From contig JBCCAY010000005.1 of the NCBI GenBank assembly GCA_039814575.1, forward strand, positions 175,880-239,879: DNA of 64,000 nucleotides, written 5' to 3'. Positions 34,782 to 43,073 of this stretch are shown one piece after another. The translations under genes were made by a program, and so were the position numbers. Every line of letters begins with the position of its first letter. The stretch's first letter is position 1. Source of the stretch: MED-G105 sp039814575. GTDB lineage: Bacteria; Pseudomonadota; Alphaproteobacteria; Caulobacterales; Parvularculaceae. Below the pieces are notes generated by a model, which saw nothing but the letters and a program-made list of their open reading frames with translations, did no database searches and had not been told where the DNA came from.

Positions 34782-35672
34782 ATGTCGCTTCTCGCCTGGT
34801 TCGCCGTCCTTGTCGCGTTCTTTTTGACAGGCCCTTTAACGGGGCCCGCGAGCGCTGCGGCGATTGAGATCTCCGTTGCGCCCCTGCGCACGGTATTGAC
34901 GGAAAAAGCCGATACCGCTCGGGTGCGGGTCTCAAATCCTTCGAATCGCATTCTGGAGCTGCGCGTCGGTTGGGTCGACCTCACCGCGCTGCCGGAAGGC
35001 TATGCGCCCGCGACGCCGGAGATGCGGCCGGGGCTCAGCGCCGCGCCCTATCTCACTGTTTCGCCGGCCTTTATGCGGCTAGAGCCGAGCGCGTCCGCTG
35101 ACGTGGTGATTACGTTCGACGCCGCGCGCCTTACCGACAGCGCAGGCGCGCTCGCAGGGCTAACGCCGAACGCCCGCCACATCGAGCGCCGCTCGCATCT
35201 TCTATTCTCAACTGAAGCGGCGCGCACGCCCCTGCGCAAAGCGGGCGGCGGCCTCGAGGCGGATATCGGGCTCGGCGTCTCGATTCCGGTGCATGTGCGC
35301 GCCGATAAACGCCGCGGCTCAGATGACCGCGCGGCCGGTCGCGCGCGAAGTAAAGCGCAGATCGGCGCAACAGAACTCGCCCGCGACGAGGACGGCGCGT
35401 TGCGCGTTGATACGTCGATCGAACGCGACGGTCCCTATTCCGTTTACGGACGGCTGTCCGCAATTTTCGAAACGCCTGACGGAACAACGGAAATTCTGGG
35501 CCGCCAGGAAAACGTCACCGTACATATCGAAAACGAACGCCGTCTCTTTCGCGTGCCGCTGGGGCGCGAAGAGCTGCCAGCAGGCGTTCTCGTCCTCAAA
35601 TATGAAGGGCGCGGCGAATACTCAGGGCGCCTTTTCGCCGAAAAACGTTTTGCAATTTCCGCCGCCGAATAA
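34782..35672 (+). CDS. PapD-like periplasmic (pilus-type) chaperone
   Basis: A 296-residue exported protein with a signal peptide (LLAWFAVLVAFFLTGPLTGPASAAA). The next part, IEISVAPLRTVLTEKADTARVRVSNPSNRILELRVGWVDLT, is an immunoglobulin-like N-terminal chaperone domain, and YLTVSPAFMRLEPSASADVVITF matches the second conserved strand of fimbrial chaperones. It is a stand-alone gene: I see no usher or pilin gene in the window, so it may serve another exported client. Start ATG 34782. Confidence 0.75.
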   Translation: MSLLAWFAVLVAFFLTGPLTGPASAAAIEISVAPLRTVLTEKADTARVRVSNPSNRILELRVGWVDLTALPEGYAPATPEMRPGLSAAPYLTVSPAFMRLEPSASADVVITFDAARLTDSAGALAGLTPNARHIERRSHLLFSTEAARTPLRKAGGGLEADIGLGVSIPVHVRADKRRGSDDRAAGRARSKAQIGATELARDEDGALRVDTSIERDGPYSVYGRLSAIFETPDGTTEILGRQENVTVHIENERRLFRVPLGREELPAGVLVLKYEGRGEYSGRLFAEKRFAISAAE

Positions 35673-35741
35673 CGCTGCGGAGGCTCTGTCGCGCCAATGA
35701 TGGTTGGAAAGAAAGTCCATGGGGCCGAACGAGCGTTCGCT

Positions 35742-36563
35742 TCAGCTGGCCTCGCCGATCGCAAGTGTGCGGCCGCCGAAATCGACGACACGACAATATT
35801 GCTCTTTGACCTTAAGCGTCTCGCAAAGGGCTTTCGCCGTCGCTTCTGACGCGAACGCACCGCCGATCAGTCGCAACATGCGTCCCTTGCCTTCAATCAT
35901 CACGGTCTCAAGACGCGGCTCTAACAGCCCAAGTTCATCCGGATAGCGCCGTTGCAAACGGCTCCACCCACGACGGGCATAGGCCTCGCGCTTATAAGAA
36001 TCGAGATGCACGCCCCAAAGAACGCTTTGGGTCGCTATCCCGTCGGACTGCGCTTCGTTTTGAAAACTGGGTTCGGCCGAGGCGAAGGTGGGCTGCACCA
36101 GCCGCGGCGCAGTTTCTACGGGCAACGGCGCATCAGACTCGGAGACGTCGGCGCTTGGAGCGCTAATAACCGGCTCGGCCACCGGTTGCGGCGCTGGACC
36201 AATACCGCCGCCGCGTTGGTTCATCGCCGCCGCCGCAGCAGCCGCTTCAGCTTCGGCGACAGCCAACTCCGCGGCTTCTTCCACGGCGCCCAATTGCCGC
36301 TCAAGGGCGACGATTTTGCCCTTTAGAGTTTTGTTCTCTGACTTCAGCGCCGCCAACTTTGATTCCATCGCCGTCTGATCAGCGAACGTCCAGTTGACGT
36401 CATTAACGCTTTCGCCGGTGACCGACGCTGCTTCGCCGCCCGGCCCCGAGGCGCACCCCGCAACAAATAAAAGCCCGACAACGCCCAAAACGGCGCGCAA
36501 ATTCACGCCCGAAGCCGAAGCGCCGTGGCTGAACATCTTGCAGTCAGCGTTCCTTTGGAGCAT
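35742..36563 (-). CDS. Lipoprotein with SPOR-like C-terminal domain
   Basis: A protein of about 273 residues with a lipobox LFVAGC (Cys near residue 37 from this start), hence a lipoprotein. A Glu/Ala-rich coiled-coil stretch (KLAALKSENKTLKGKIVALERQLGAVEEAAELAVAEAEAA, in part) follows. The C-terminal about 75 residues (WGVHLDSYKREAYARRGWSRLQRRYP, VEQYC-like end with FASEATAKALCETLK) resemble a SPOR/sporulation-related repeat, which binds denuded glycan strands at division sites. Several starts are possible: a TTG at 36587, ATG 36563 and ATG 36536. I list the middle one. A partner is not evident. Confidence 0.6.
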   Translation of the reverse strand: MLQRNADCKMFSHGASASGVNLRAVLGVVGLLFVAGCASGPGGEAASVTGESVNDVNWTFADQTAMESKLAALKSENKTLKGKIVALERQLGAVEEAAELAVAEAEAAAAAAAMNQRGGGIGPAPQPVAEPVISAPSADVSESDAPLPVETAPRLVQPTFASAEPSFQNEAQSDGIATQSVLWGVHLDSYKREAYARRGWSRLQRRYPDELGLLEPRLETVMIEGKGRMLRLIGGAFASEATAKALCETLKVKEQYCRVVDFGGRTLAIGEAS

Positions 36564-36625
36564 TAGCCTGTCGACCCTATAACTCAACGCCCGCGTCCCT
36601 TAGACACCATACATAATTGTAACCA

Positions 36626-37504
36626 ATGGCGATAGCCGACCCTAAGAAACAATTACGCCTCGCCCGCACGCTCGTCGATTTGCGCGAAACCGTCGCAAAA
36701 TGGCGCGCCGATGGCGAAACGATCGGTTTTGTGCCTACCATGGGCGCACTGCACGCTGGGCATTTGAGCCTTGTTGAGGCCGCTGCGCGCGCCGCTGATC
36801 GCGTTGTCGTCAGCATTTTTGTCAATCCATCGCAATTTGCGCCCCACGAAGACTTCGACGCCTATCCGCGAACCGAAGAGACCGACCTCGCGGCGCTGCA
36901 TGCTTCGGCCTGTGCTTTGGCTTATTTGCCCGATGTTTCAACCATTTATCCAGAGGGGTTCCAGACAAGCATCAACGTCTCAGAGATCTCCAAGGGCCTG
37001 TGCGGCGCGACCCGCCCCCACTTTTTCGGCGGCGTTGCGACGGTCGTCTGCAAACTTTTGAATCAGTGCGCGCCGGATGTCGCCGTCTTCGGCGAGAAGG
37101 ACTTCCAACAATTGCTGGTGATCCGGCGCATGGCGCGAGATCTCGACCTGCCTGTCGAGATTTTGGGCGCGCCGATCGTACGCGAAGACGATGGGCTGGC
37201 CCTGTCGTCGCGCAACGCCTATCTCGGCGAAAAAGACCGCGCGATTGCCGGTCAGCTCAATATGATATTAGCACACACGGCGGAGATGATCCTCTCCGGT
37301 GACGACGTCGCCACGGTGCTCAACGAAGCGCGAACAACGCTCTTGAACGCCGGGGTCGAAGCGGTCGACTATCTGGAACTCCGGCGCAATGACGATTTGA
37401 CGCCTGTCTCTGCGCGCCCGCAAAAAGGCGAGGCCCGGCTTTTCTTGGCCGCTTATGTGGGCGGCGTACGACTGATTGATAATTGGCCTGTTGAGCGTCT
37501 TTAG
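36626..37504 (+). CDS. panC: Pantothenate synthetase
   Basis: A 292-residue protein with the canonical HIGH-like ATP motif VPTMGALHAGHLSLVEAA near residue 40, then FVNPSQFAPHEDFDAYPRT, FGEKDFQQLLVIRRMARDL and REDDGLALSSRNAYL. It condenses pantoate with beta-alanine using ATP, the last step of pantothenate synthesis. Length matches the family. panB is not in the window. Together with coaX further on, it covers two nearby steps on the coenzyme A route, though the genes are not linked. Start ATG 36626. Confidence 0.97.
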   Translation: MAIADPKKQLRLARTLVDLRETVAKWRADGETIGFVPTMGALHAGHLSLVEAAARAADRVVVSIFVNPSQFAPHEDFDAYPRTEETDLAALHASACALAYLPDVSTIYPEGFQTSINVSEISKGLCGATRPHFFGGVATVVCKLLNQCAPDVAVFGEKDFQQLLVIRRMARDLDLPVEILGAPIVREDDGLALSSRNAYLGEKDRAIAGQLNMILAHTAEMILSGDDVATVLNEARTTLLNAGVEAVDYLELRRNDDLTPVSARPQKGEARLFLAAYVGGVRLIDNWPVERL

Positions 37505-37520
37505 CTTGACGCCGCGTTCA

Positions 37521-38396
37521 TCATAACGCTGTGGACGGATCAATCAGCGACATTAGAGGGCCTGTCGCTGCAGGCGTCTTTTCAACAATTGTCAGAAACG
37601 CCGCCGCCGCCGTCGCTTTATCGACGCCGACAGCGACAAATAACAATATATCGCCGAAACCATCGCCGGTGAAATCGGCATGAGCGATTTCTTGCAGCGC
37701 CGCTTTTTGGCCGCCATTCGTTACTCGCCATGCGCCATTCGCCGGTGCGCCACGTACCGCCAACGCATCCGCCGCCGCGATTTTTTCTGTCGGCGCGGCC
37801 TGCGTGGCCGGCGCGGCAACGCCGTCGGTGATGCCCACCGGCCGTTGGCCGACAATGGCGGACACATCAGCGGCGGATAACCGTCCGCCCTCGAATAAAC
37901 TGGCGTTCGGCGTTTTAGAATCCACCAGCATGCCAAGTGCGCCGCAGGATTTTACGAACGCCGCCTCACGCCGCATTTCCCGACTTGAAAAGGCGTACCA
38001 CCCCTTCTCGCGATAATCCCGAAACGCCGCGCAGGTGCGCACCACCGCAACCGGCGCCAGATCATCGGTTGGGTGAGCGAGCGTCAGCACCACTTCTTCG
38101 CCGGAAGGACCGAGGACAGCCGCTTCTTGCAATGCGGAAAGCGTGGCGCGCGCATAGCAGCCACCACGCGCGCCTTTGACCAACGCCATATCGCCAATGA
38201 GACAGACCTCACTGCGGTCTTCAACGAGTTTCAGCGGCGTCTCGCCCGCCCCATGACCGTCTGTCATGAGCTGCGCGCCGCCGACGGCAGCAGCAGCCGC
38301 AGCGACGCCCATCGCCCCGATGCCGGCGACCCCCGCTTTCCCCGATTGGAATTTGGCGGTTTGGCCCGTGAATGCAGAGAGTAACGCCTTTAGCAT
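37521..38396 (-). CDS. Uncharacterised protein with a Ca-binding-like motif
   Basis: A 291-residue protein of unknown function. Near the N-terminus a hydrophobic stretch (GIGAMGVAAAAAAVGGAQL) could be a membrane anchor or signal. The middle contains Cys residues (EVCLIGDMALVKGARGGCYARATL, TCAAF, KSCGALG) and the C-terminus has DFTGDGFGDILLFVA, which looks like an FG-GAP or EF-hand-like calcium loop. It ends sixteen bases from panC on the opposite strand. It starts one base before the DUF1489 stop, so the two are co-transcribed. I do not recognise a family. Confidence 0.6.
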   Translation of the reverse strand: MLKALLSAFTGQTAKFQSGKAGVAGIGAMGVAAAAAAVGGAQLMTDGHGAGETPLKLVEDRSEVCLIGDMALVKGARGGCYARATLSALQEAAVLGPSGEEVVLTLAHPTDDLAPVAVVRTCAAFRDYREKGWYAFSSREMRREAAFVKSCGALGMLVDSKTPNASLFEGGRLSAADVSAIVGQRPVGITDGVAAPATQAAPTEKIAAADALAVRGAPANGAWRVTNGGQKAALQEIAHADFTGDGFGDILLFVAVGVDKATAAAAFLTIVEKTPAATGPLMSLIDPSTAL

Positions 38397-38876
38397 TTAC
38401 AATAATCCAAGCGCGGCAAGCTCTGCATGCAACGCCGCCTGCGCCCGCTCGTCCCCTTCTTCGCCGTCGCGCCCGGCCTTTTTGCCGCCCTTTCGGGTCT
38501 TGCGACGGACTCGCAAATCGCGCGGCGCATCTTCGACGCTTAAATAGCGCCACCCCTGAAACGCTTTGCGAGGGTGAGCTTCGGTCGGAATCAACGGCGG
38601 ATCAAGCAAAATTGCGCATCGCTCAACGCCGTCCTTGCCGACGATCGGCCGTAGATCGAGGATTTTCTGGCGCACCAGAATAACGCCCTTTATGACCCAA
38701 TAAAGCGCGCCGTCGTCCAGCACATCGTCGCGGCGGCGCGGAAACATGCGAGTGATATGGTCATGCACTTCGCCAAGGCCCGCAGCCTTGTTCTCCTCCA
38801 CCCGGTAGTCCACCCAATCCTTTAAGTCATCGACCGTATTCGCGCCGACGCATAACTTTACGAGATGGATCGTCAT
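38397..38876 (-). CDS. DUF1489 family protein
   Basis: A 159-residue protein beginning MTIHLVKLCVGANTVDDL, a signature of DUF1489, a conserved alphaproteobacterial family of unknown function. The motif DHITRMFPRRRDDVLDDGALYWVIKGVILVRQKILDLRP is family-typical. The C-terminal tail is rich in Lys, Arg and Gly (RRKTRKGGKKAGRDGEE). Start ATG 38876 (MTIHL) is preferred over 38888, as it matches the family start. It abuts the downstream unknown gene. Confidence 0.85.
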   Translation of the reverse strand: MTIHLVKLCVGANTVDDLKDWVDYRVEENKAAGLGEVHDHITRMFPRRRDDVLDDGALYWVIKGVILVRQKILDLRPIVGKDGVERCAILLDPPLIPTEAHPRKAFQGWRYLSVEDAPRDLRVRRKTRKGGKKAGRDGEEGDERAQAALHAELAALGLL

Positions 38877-38994
38877 AACGCTCCGCAAACGAATGAAAAC
38901 TTAAACACGGCGCGATGCACGAGATGACGCACGAAACGATGCGCGCGGCAATATGTGAGGCAATGCGTTGTACGCACCCAAGAGCCCAGCTTGA

Positions 38995-39963
38995 TTACTC
39001 GGCCGCGCTGAGACGCGCGATCTCCCGAGCGCGTTGGCGTTTCAGCTCATGGCGCGCAGTGCGTTTCACCAAGATATAAAGGATGAAATAGCTGATCGCG
39101 GCGCCGACGGCGGCAAGCCAAATCGGTGCATTTTCAAACAGCGCGTAATACTGCTTAGAAAGGCCCATTGTCGTTAACAGCGTCGGAAACTGTTGGCCTA
39201 GGAACAACGCGCCGCCAAGGCTCGTCAGTCCTAACGCCAAAAGACCGGCGAGCGCTGCGCCGATGGTGACGCCAAGGTCAGCGTGCTCTTCGGCTCTTGA
39301 AATGATCATTTTCGTTGGATCGCCGCCGAGCGCCTGCGTCGCAGAGAAGAGCGCACGGGCGCGCGCGGCTTTCTCTTCATTGGACATCGGAATATTGGAC
39401 GCGTGGCGTTTGCGATCGAAGCTGACAACGGGCTTCGCTTTCAATTCGCGATCGGAGACGAAATCAAGTTCGCATTCAGCCGCCGGCATAATGTCCGATG
39501 TCGGCACCACAAGCGAGGCGTCCGTCGGCATTAAGAAAAGAGATTTCTCCGCCGCGCGACGGCGCACGAGACCGTCGAGCGTCACGACTTCGCCATTCAC
39601 CCGCGCCTTGGTCCACATCTCCATGGCGTTGGCCGCGGCGAGTTTATCGCCCTCATTGAGCTTGCGCAGCGTCGTCGATCGCCGCCAATTGTCTTCGCCG
39701 ATATTAAAGACGAGCGAGACCAGCGCATCATGTTCGTTCTGATTGAGCGGCGCGCGCACCGTGTCGGCAAGAAGCCTTTCAATTGGCGAGACGTCATCCC
39801 GCAGGAGGCGTTCAGCGTCATGCTCGGTGACGCTCATGCCGTGGCGGGCGGTGGACGTGTGGCCATAGCCGACTGTCCACTCCTCATTGGGCGTGTAATG
39901 GGCCGACATGCGTAAGCCCTCATAGCCCTTGATCAGATTAAGACCGGTGTCGCCTGTCCTCAT
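38995..39963 (-). CDS. Phage-type lysozyme (GH24) with C-terminal membrane anchor
   Basis: A 322-residue protein. The N-terminal about 150 residues are a glycoside hydrolase family 24 (endolysin) domain: LIKGYEGLRMSAHYTP (catalytic Glu in GYEG), TVGYGHT, LVFNIGEDNWRRSTTLRKLNEGD. The rest is polar with a DRELKAKPVVSF segment, then two C-terminal hydrophobic helices (GAALAGLLALGLTSLGGALFLG; APIWLAAVGAAISYFILYILV), so the enzyme may be tethered to the membrane. It would hydrolyse peptidoglycan. No prophage genes surround it, so it appears to be a domesticated cell-wall enzyme. The start is ATG 39963 or GTG 39969. Confidence 0.85.
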   Translation of the reverse strand: MRTGDTGLNLIKGYEGLRMSAHYTPNEEWTVGYGHTSTARHGMSVTEHDAERLLRDDVSPIERLLADTVRAPLNQNEHDALVSLVFNIGEDNWRRSTTLRKLNEGDKLAAANAMEMWTKARVNGEVVTLDGLVRRRAAEKSLFLMPTDASLVVPTSDIMPAAECELDFVSDRELKAKPVVSFDRKRHASNIPMSNEEKAARARALFSATQALGGDPTKMIISRAEEHADLGVTIGAALAGLLALGLTSLGGALFLGQQFPTLLTTMGLSKQYYALFENAPIWLAAVGAAISYFILYILVKRTARHELKRQRAREIARLSAAE

Positions 39964-40557
39964 GGTCACCCGTCTCTACCCCTCTTCACCGATACGCCCG
40001 CTAAGGCGGGCTCGCCGTGTTTTTTATACGCCGATTATCCGGCGCATTTTTGACGGCTACAGCGGCAGCCCCCGCCGCCAATCTGGATTCTCTGTAAAAT
40101 TAGCACGTTGTTAACGATGTGTGTAGCCGGCAAACGCGCATCATGCAGGGCGTTTTCGCGGCGAAAATTCGGCTTCGGGGGGTCAAACGGCATCTATCGA
40201 GCGCTCTGCGTCCCGCCGCCCGTCGAATTTAATGTACCAAAGGGAGATGGATTCACCCCGCTGACGCCTTCTGGAACCGGTTAATTCAGGAGCTTATGGA
40301 AAATTCCGACACACGCGATACTGGCGTCGCTGCACGTGAATTCGCCGTTTCGCGTGCTTTCAGCGCCGCTTTCGCCTAGACTACGCCCGTCGGGCGCGTC
40401 GTTTTGCGGCTGCGAGAGACGCCCGCAGTCGCTTGGCACGATACTTGGTAGACCATAAGCGCGGCGGTTCGCTTCGCCCGTCGCAAGATGTAACAGGCGC
40501 CCGTCTTTTTTACGCATCGGGGGCCGATAGGCGGGGCGACTGGTTGGGTAGAGAACA
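39964..40557. other. Intergenic region upstream of the lysozyme and CGCC-motif genes
   Basis: About 590 bases between divergent genes. A 27-codon frame with an excellent ribosome-binding site (AGGAG before ATG 40296) ends at TAG 40379 and might be a leader peptide. A GCCCGC/GCGGGC hairpin followed by TTTTTT on the plus strand sits at about 39999-40024, but there is no plus-strand gene to its left to terminate. CGCCCGTC occurs twice around 40470-40505. I could not match the region to a known riboswitch. Confidence 0.35.
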
Positions 40558-41159
40558 ATGTTTGGAAACGGATTGGCGAACATCATCGCCGCAGCGATTC
40601 TAGCCGGAGCGATCGTTTGGACCGGCGCCGGCGGAAAAGGCGGCGCAGCCGAAGCCTCCGACAAGGAGTTCGCGCAAATGTATGCGCGCGCGGTCGGCGA
40701 CATTCGCAACGACATCGTTGTTAACTGCGGTTGCTGCGGCGACGAAGAGACGGGCGTTCGGAAGGCGCAAGCAGCGCCTTTTTAGGAGCCCGCCCCGTTC
40801 CACGCCGCGTAGCCGGTTATAATCCGGCTCCGGTGGGAACGCGGCGGGCGCCTCCAGCACCGCAACGCCTCGGCGCGCCGCCAAGCGTCTCGCAACCGGC
40901 GATCGTTCGCACGGCCGGCGTCTTTCCGCCCTTAGCGCCGATTATCGGGCCGAACTTGCCGCCGTTCATTCCGCCGGTGATTATTCCGCCCGTATTGCCG
41001 CCGACGGTGTGCGATCCGGAGACCGATCCTGAATGCACGAACGAACCACCGACAGAGCCGCCGTCGGAGCTATCCGAGCCTGGCCCCTTGCCTCTCATGA
41101 TGCTGGCGTTGATGGCGATCGTCGTCGTCGCACGCCGCAGCCAAACGTCGGCTCTTTAA
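40558..41159 (+). pseudogene. Exported protein with PEP-CTERM-like tail, -1 frameshift at a T run
   Basis: Two frames appear to be one gene. Frame 1 starts at ATG 40558 with a signal-like N-terminus (IIAAAILAGAIVWTGAG), reaches CGCCGDEETG and stops at TAG 40783-40785. Frame 3 continues without a break from the TTTTT run at about 40779-40783 (LGARPVPRRVAGYNPAP) to a Pro-rich stretch and ends at 41159 in SEPGPLPLMMLALMAIVVVARRS. That tail (PEP-like motif, hydrophobic helix, Arg-Arg) looks like a PEP-CTERM sorting signal. Removal of one T, or -1 slippage on TTTTT with the stop in the A site, joins the frames. The join may be a sequencing error, a true mutation, or programmed. The family is unknown. 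Confidence 0.55.
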
Positions 41160-41169
41160 GAGCGTCGCT

Positions 41170-42705
41170 TTAAAGAAGGACGGCCGCGGCCAAACCGAGG
41201 AAGACAAAAAACCCCATAATGTCCGTGACGGTCGTCACAAAGACGGCGGAGGACACCGCCGGGTCTTGGCCCGCTCGCTGCAGCGCCACCGGAATAAGAA
41301 TGCCCGCAAGCGCCGCGGCGATGAGATTAACGATCATGGCGACGCCGACGACGAGCCCCAATTGAACCGCGGCGTCATTGTCGCCGGTCGTCATCGCATA
41401 CCAGACGGCCGCAAGCCCGCCCATAATCAGCGCAAAGAGCGCTCCGTTTAAAAGCCCGACTTTCGCCTCCCGCCAAACGATCCGCGCCGTATTGGAAGGC
41501 GTTAAGTCCTTCGTCGCGAGAGAGCGCACCGCCACCGTCAAGGTTTGCGTGCCCGCGTTGCCGCCCATGCTGGCGACGATCGGCATCAAAATGGCGAGCG
41601 CAACAATTTGCGATATCGCGCCGTCAAAGAGCGCAATAACGAACGACGCAAGGATCGCTGTCAAAAGATTGATCGCCAGCCAAGAGAACCGTGAACGGAC
41701 CGTTTCGACGACGGTATCGGTAAGGCCAGTGTCGGCCTCGACGCCGGCGAGCGCCAGCATGTCCTCTTGCATCTCTTCATGGACGACTTCGACCACATCA
41801 TCGACGGTGATCATGCCGACAAGCCGTCCGCTCTCATCAACGACCGGCGCGGAGATGAGATTGTACTGCTCGAACTTATAGCCGACGTCCTCCTGGTCCA
41901 TGTCCACGGGGATCGTTCGGATCTCGTCTAAAAGAATATCCTCAATACGGGTGTCGCCGGTCGATTTTACCAAGGTCGATAAGCCGACGACGCCGATCGG
42001 CTTGAACGCCGGATCGACGACGAAAATGTCGTAAAACCGCTCGGGCAAATCATCGGACTCGCGCAGGCGGTCCATGATCTGCTCCACCGTCCAATAAGAC
42101 GGCGCGGCGAAGACGTCCCGCTGCATCATGCGCCCGGCGGTTTCCTCGCCATAATCGAACGCCTGGTGCAAAGCGATCCGATCACTGACGGGCACGTCCG
42201 CGAGAATTTCCGCGCGCGTTTCCTCGTCAAGCTCTTCCAAGACGAAGGCGGCGTCGTCGGTCTCAAGCTCCGCGACGGCTTCGGCCACCGCCGCCGTCGG
42301 CAATGCTTTAACGATTTTTTCGGTGAGGTCAGCGTCCAACTCAGCGAGCACCGCCGCCGGTAGCGCCCCACCTAATAAGCCGATGAGCGCGATACGCTCT
42401 TCTTCACTTAGGAGCCCGATAAGGTCGGCGAAATCCGCCGGGTGCAGATCACCGCAGTACCCGGCGACGGCCTCCGCGTCATTTGCCGATAGGGCGTCGG
42501 TGACCTTGTCGACGAATGCCTCAGCGAGCGAGTGATCATCTTCAAGATAAGCCGCTTCGCCCTGGGTTTCATCTCCTGTTTCATTTTCAGCCGCAACAGA
42601 CGCCTGTGCAGAAGCTGCTGCTCTCGGCATAGCTCCCATAGGCGCGTCAGCGCGTTCCTCGGACGCGCCGTCGGGGCGTTCGTTCATGGCGGCTGGGTCG
42701 GTCAT
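41170..42705 (-). CDS. mgtE: Magnesium transporter MgtE
   Basis: A 511-residue protein with the complete MgtE layout: an N-terminal acidic, alpha-helical N-domain (about residues 70-200, LIGLLSEEERIALIGLLGG), two CBS domains (about 200-325, FYDIFVVDPAFKPIGVVGLSTLVKS and APVVDESGRLVGMITVDDVVEVVHEEMQED), and five C-terminal transmembrane helices with the pore segment SMGGNAGTQTLTVAVRSLATKDL. It is a Mg2+ channel gated by cytoplasmic Mg2+ through the N and CBS domains. The first 60 residues are an extra acidic, low-complexity region. Start ATG 42705; ATG 42687 is also possible. No Mg2+ leader is evident. Confidence 0.96.
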   Translation of the reverse strand: MTDPAAMNERPDGASEERADAPMGAMPRAAASAQASVAAENETGDETQGEAAYLEDDHSLAEAFVDKVTDALSANDAEAVAGYCGDLHPADFADLIGLLSEEERIALIGLLGGALPAAVLAELDADLTEKIVKALPTAAVAEAVAELETDDAAFVLEELDEETRAEILADVPVSDRIALHQAFDYGEETAGRMMQRDVFAAPSYWTVEQIMDRLRESDDLPERFYDIFVVDPAFKPIGVVGLSTLVKSTGDTRIEDILLDEIRTIPVDMDQEDVGYKFEQYNLISAPVVDESGRLVGMITVDDVVEVVHEEMQEDMLALAGVEADTGLTDTVVETVRSRFSWLAINLLTAILASFVIALFDGAISQIVALAILMPIVASMGGNAGTQTLTVAVRSLATKDLTPSNTARIVWREAKVGLLNGALFALIMGGLAAVWYAMTTGDNDAAVQLGLVVGVAMIVNLIAAALAGILIPVALQRAGQDPAVSSAVFVTTVTDIMGFFVFLGLAAAVLL

Positions 42706-42793
42706 GGGCCCACCAAACGGTCAAGCGAAATGAATTTTAAGGATCGCTCTTAAGCTAAGGAACGTTGGTTAATTATTCAACCTGCTGAACAGT

Positions 42794-43063
42794 TTAATCT
42801 TTGAAATTAATAACGCCGCTCATGATGACGGCGATAATAATCACCGACAAGACCGCGCTGACGCCGGTCGTTAACAGCGCCTTGCGTTTAATATCGGGAT
42901 TAACCGGCGCGCCGGGATCAGCGCCAGCGACAGGCGCGGCGTCCTCCGCGGCGTCATCCGTGCCAGTGCGCTCGCTCTCGCTTTCAACGCCCATAGGCAA
43001 AACAGCGAAGAAAACGCACCACCAAACGATGACATAGACGACAATAGCCGCGCCGATATTCAT
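42794..43063 (-). CDS. DUF1467 family membrane protein
   Basis: An 89-residue protein with two helices: IGAAIVVYVIVWWCVFFAVLPMGV near the N-terminus and LLTTGVSAVLSVIIIAVIMSGVI near the C-terminus, joined by a Glu/Asp/Pro-rich loop. These features match DUF1467, a small alphaproteobacterial family without known function, often next to RNase J. Start ATG 43063 has GGAGGC upstream; the longer frame to 43102 overlaps the RNase J end. Confidence 0.85.
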   Translation of the reverse strand: MNIGAAIVVYVIVWWCVFFAVLPMGVESESERTGTDDAAEDAAPVAGADPGAPVNPDIKRKALLTTGVSAVLSVIIIAVIMSGVINFKD

Positions 43064-43073
43064 GCCGCCTCCG

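Noticed and set aside
38995..39963. A prophage around the GH24 lysozyme
   Set aside because: The flanking genes are DUF1489 and a secreted protein; no holin, capsid, tail or integrase gene is visible.
40380..40557. A riboswitch upstream of the frameshifted gene
   Set aside because: Repeats and hairpins are present, but I could not match the conserved core of any riboswitch class I know.
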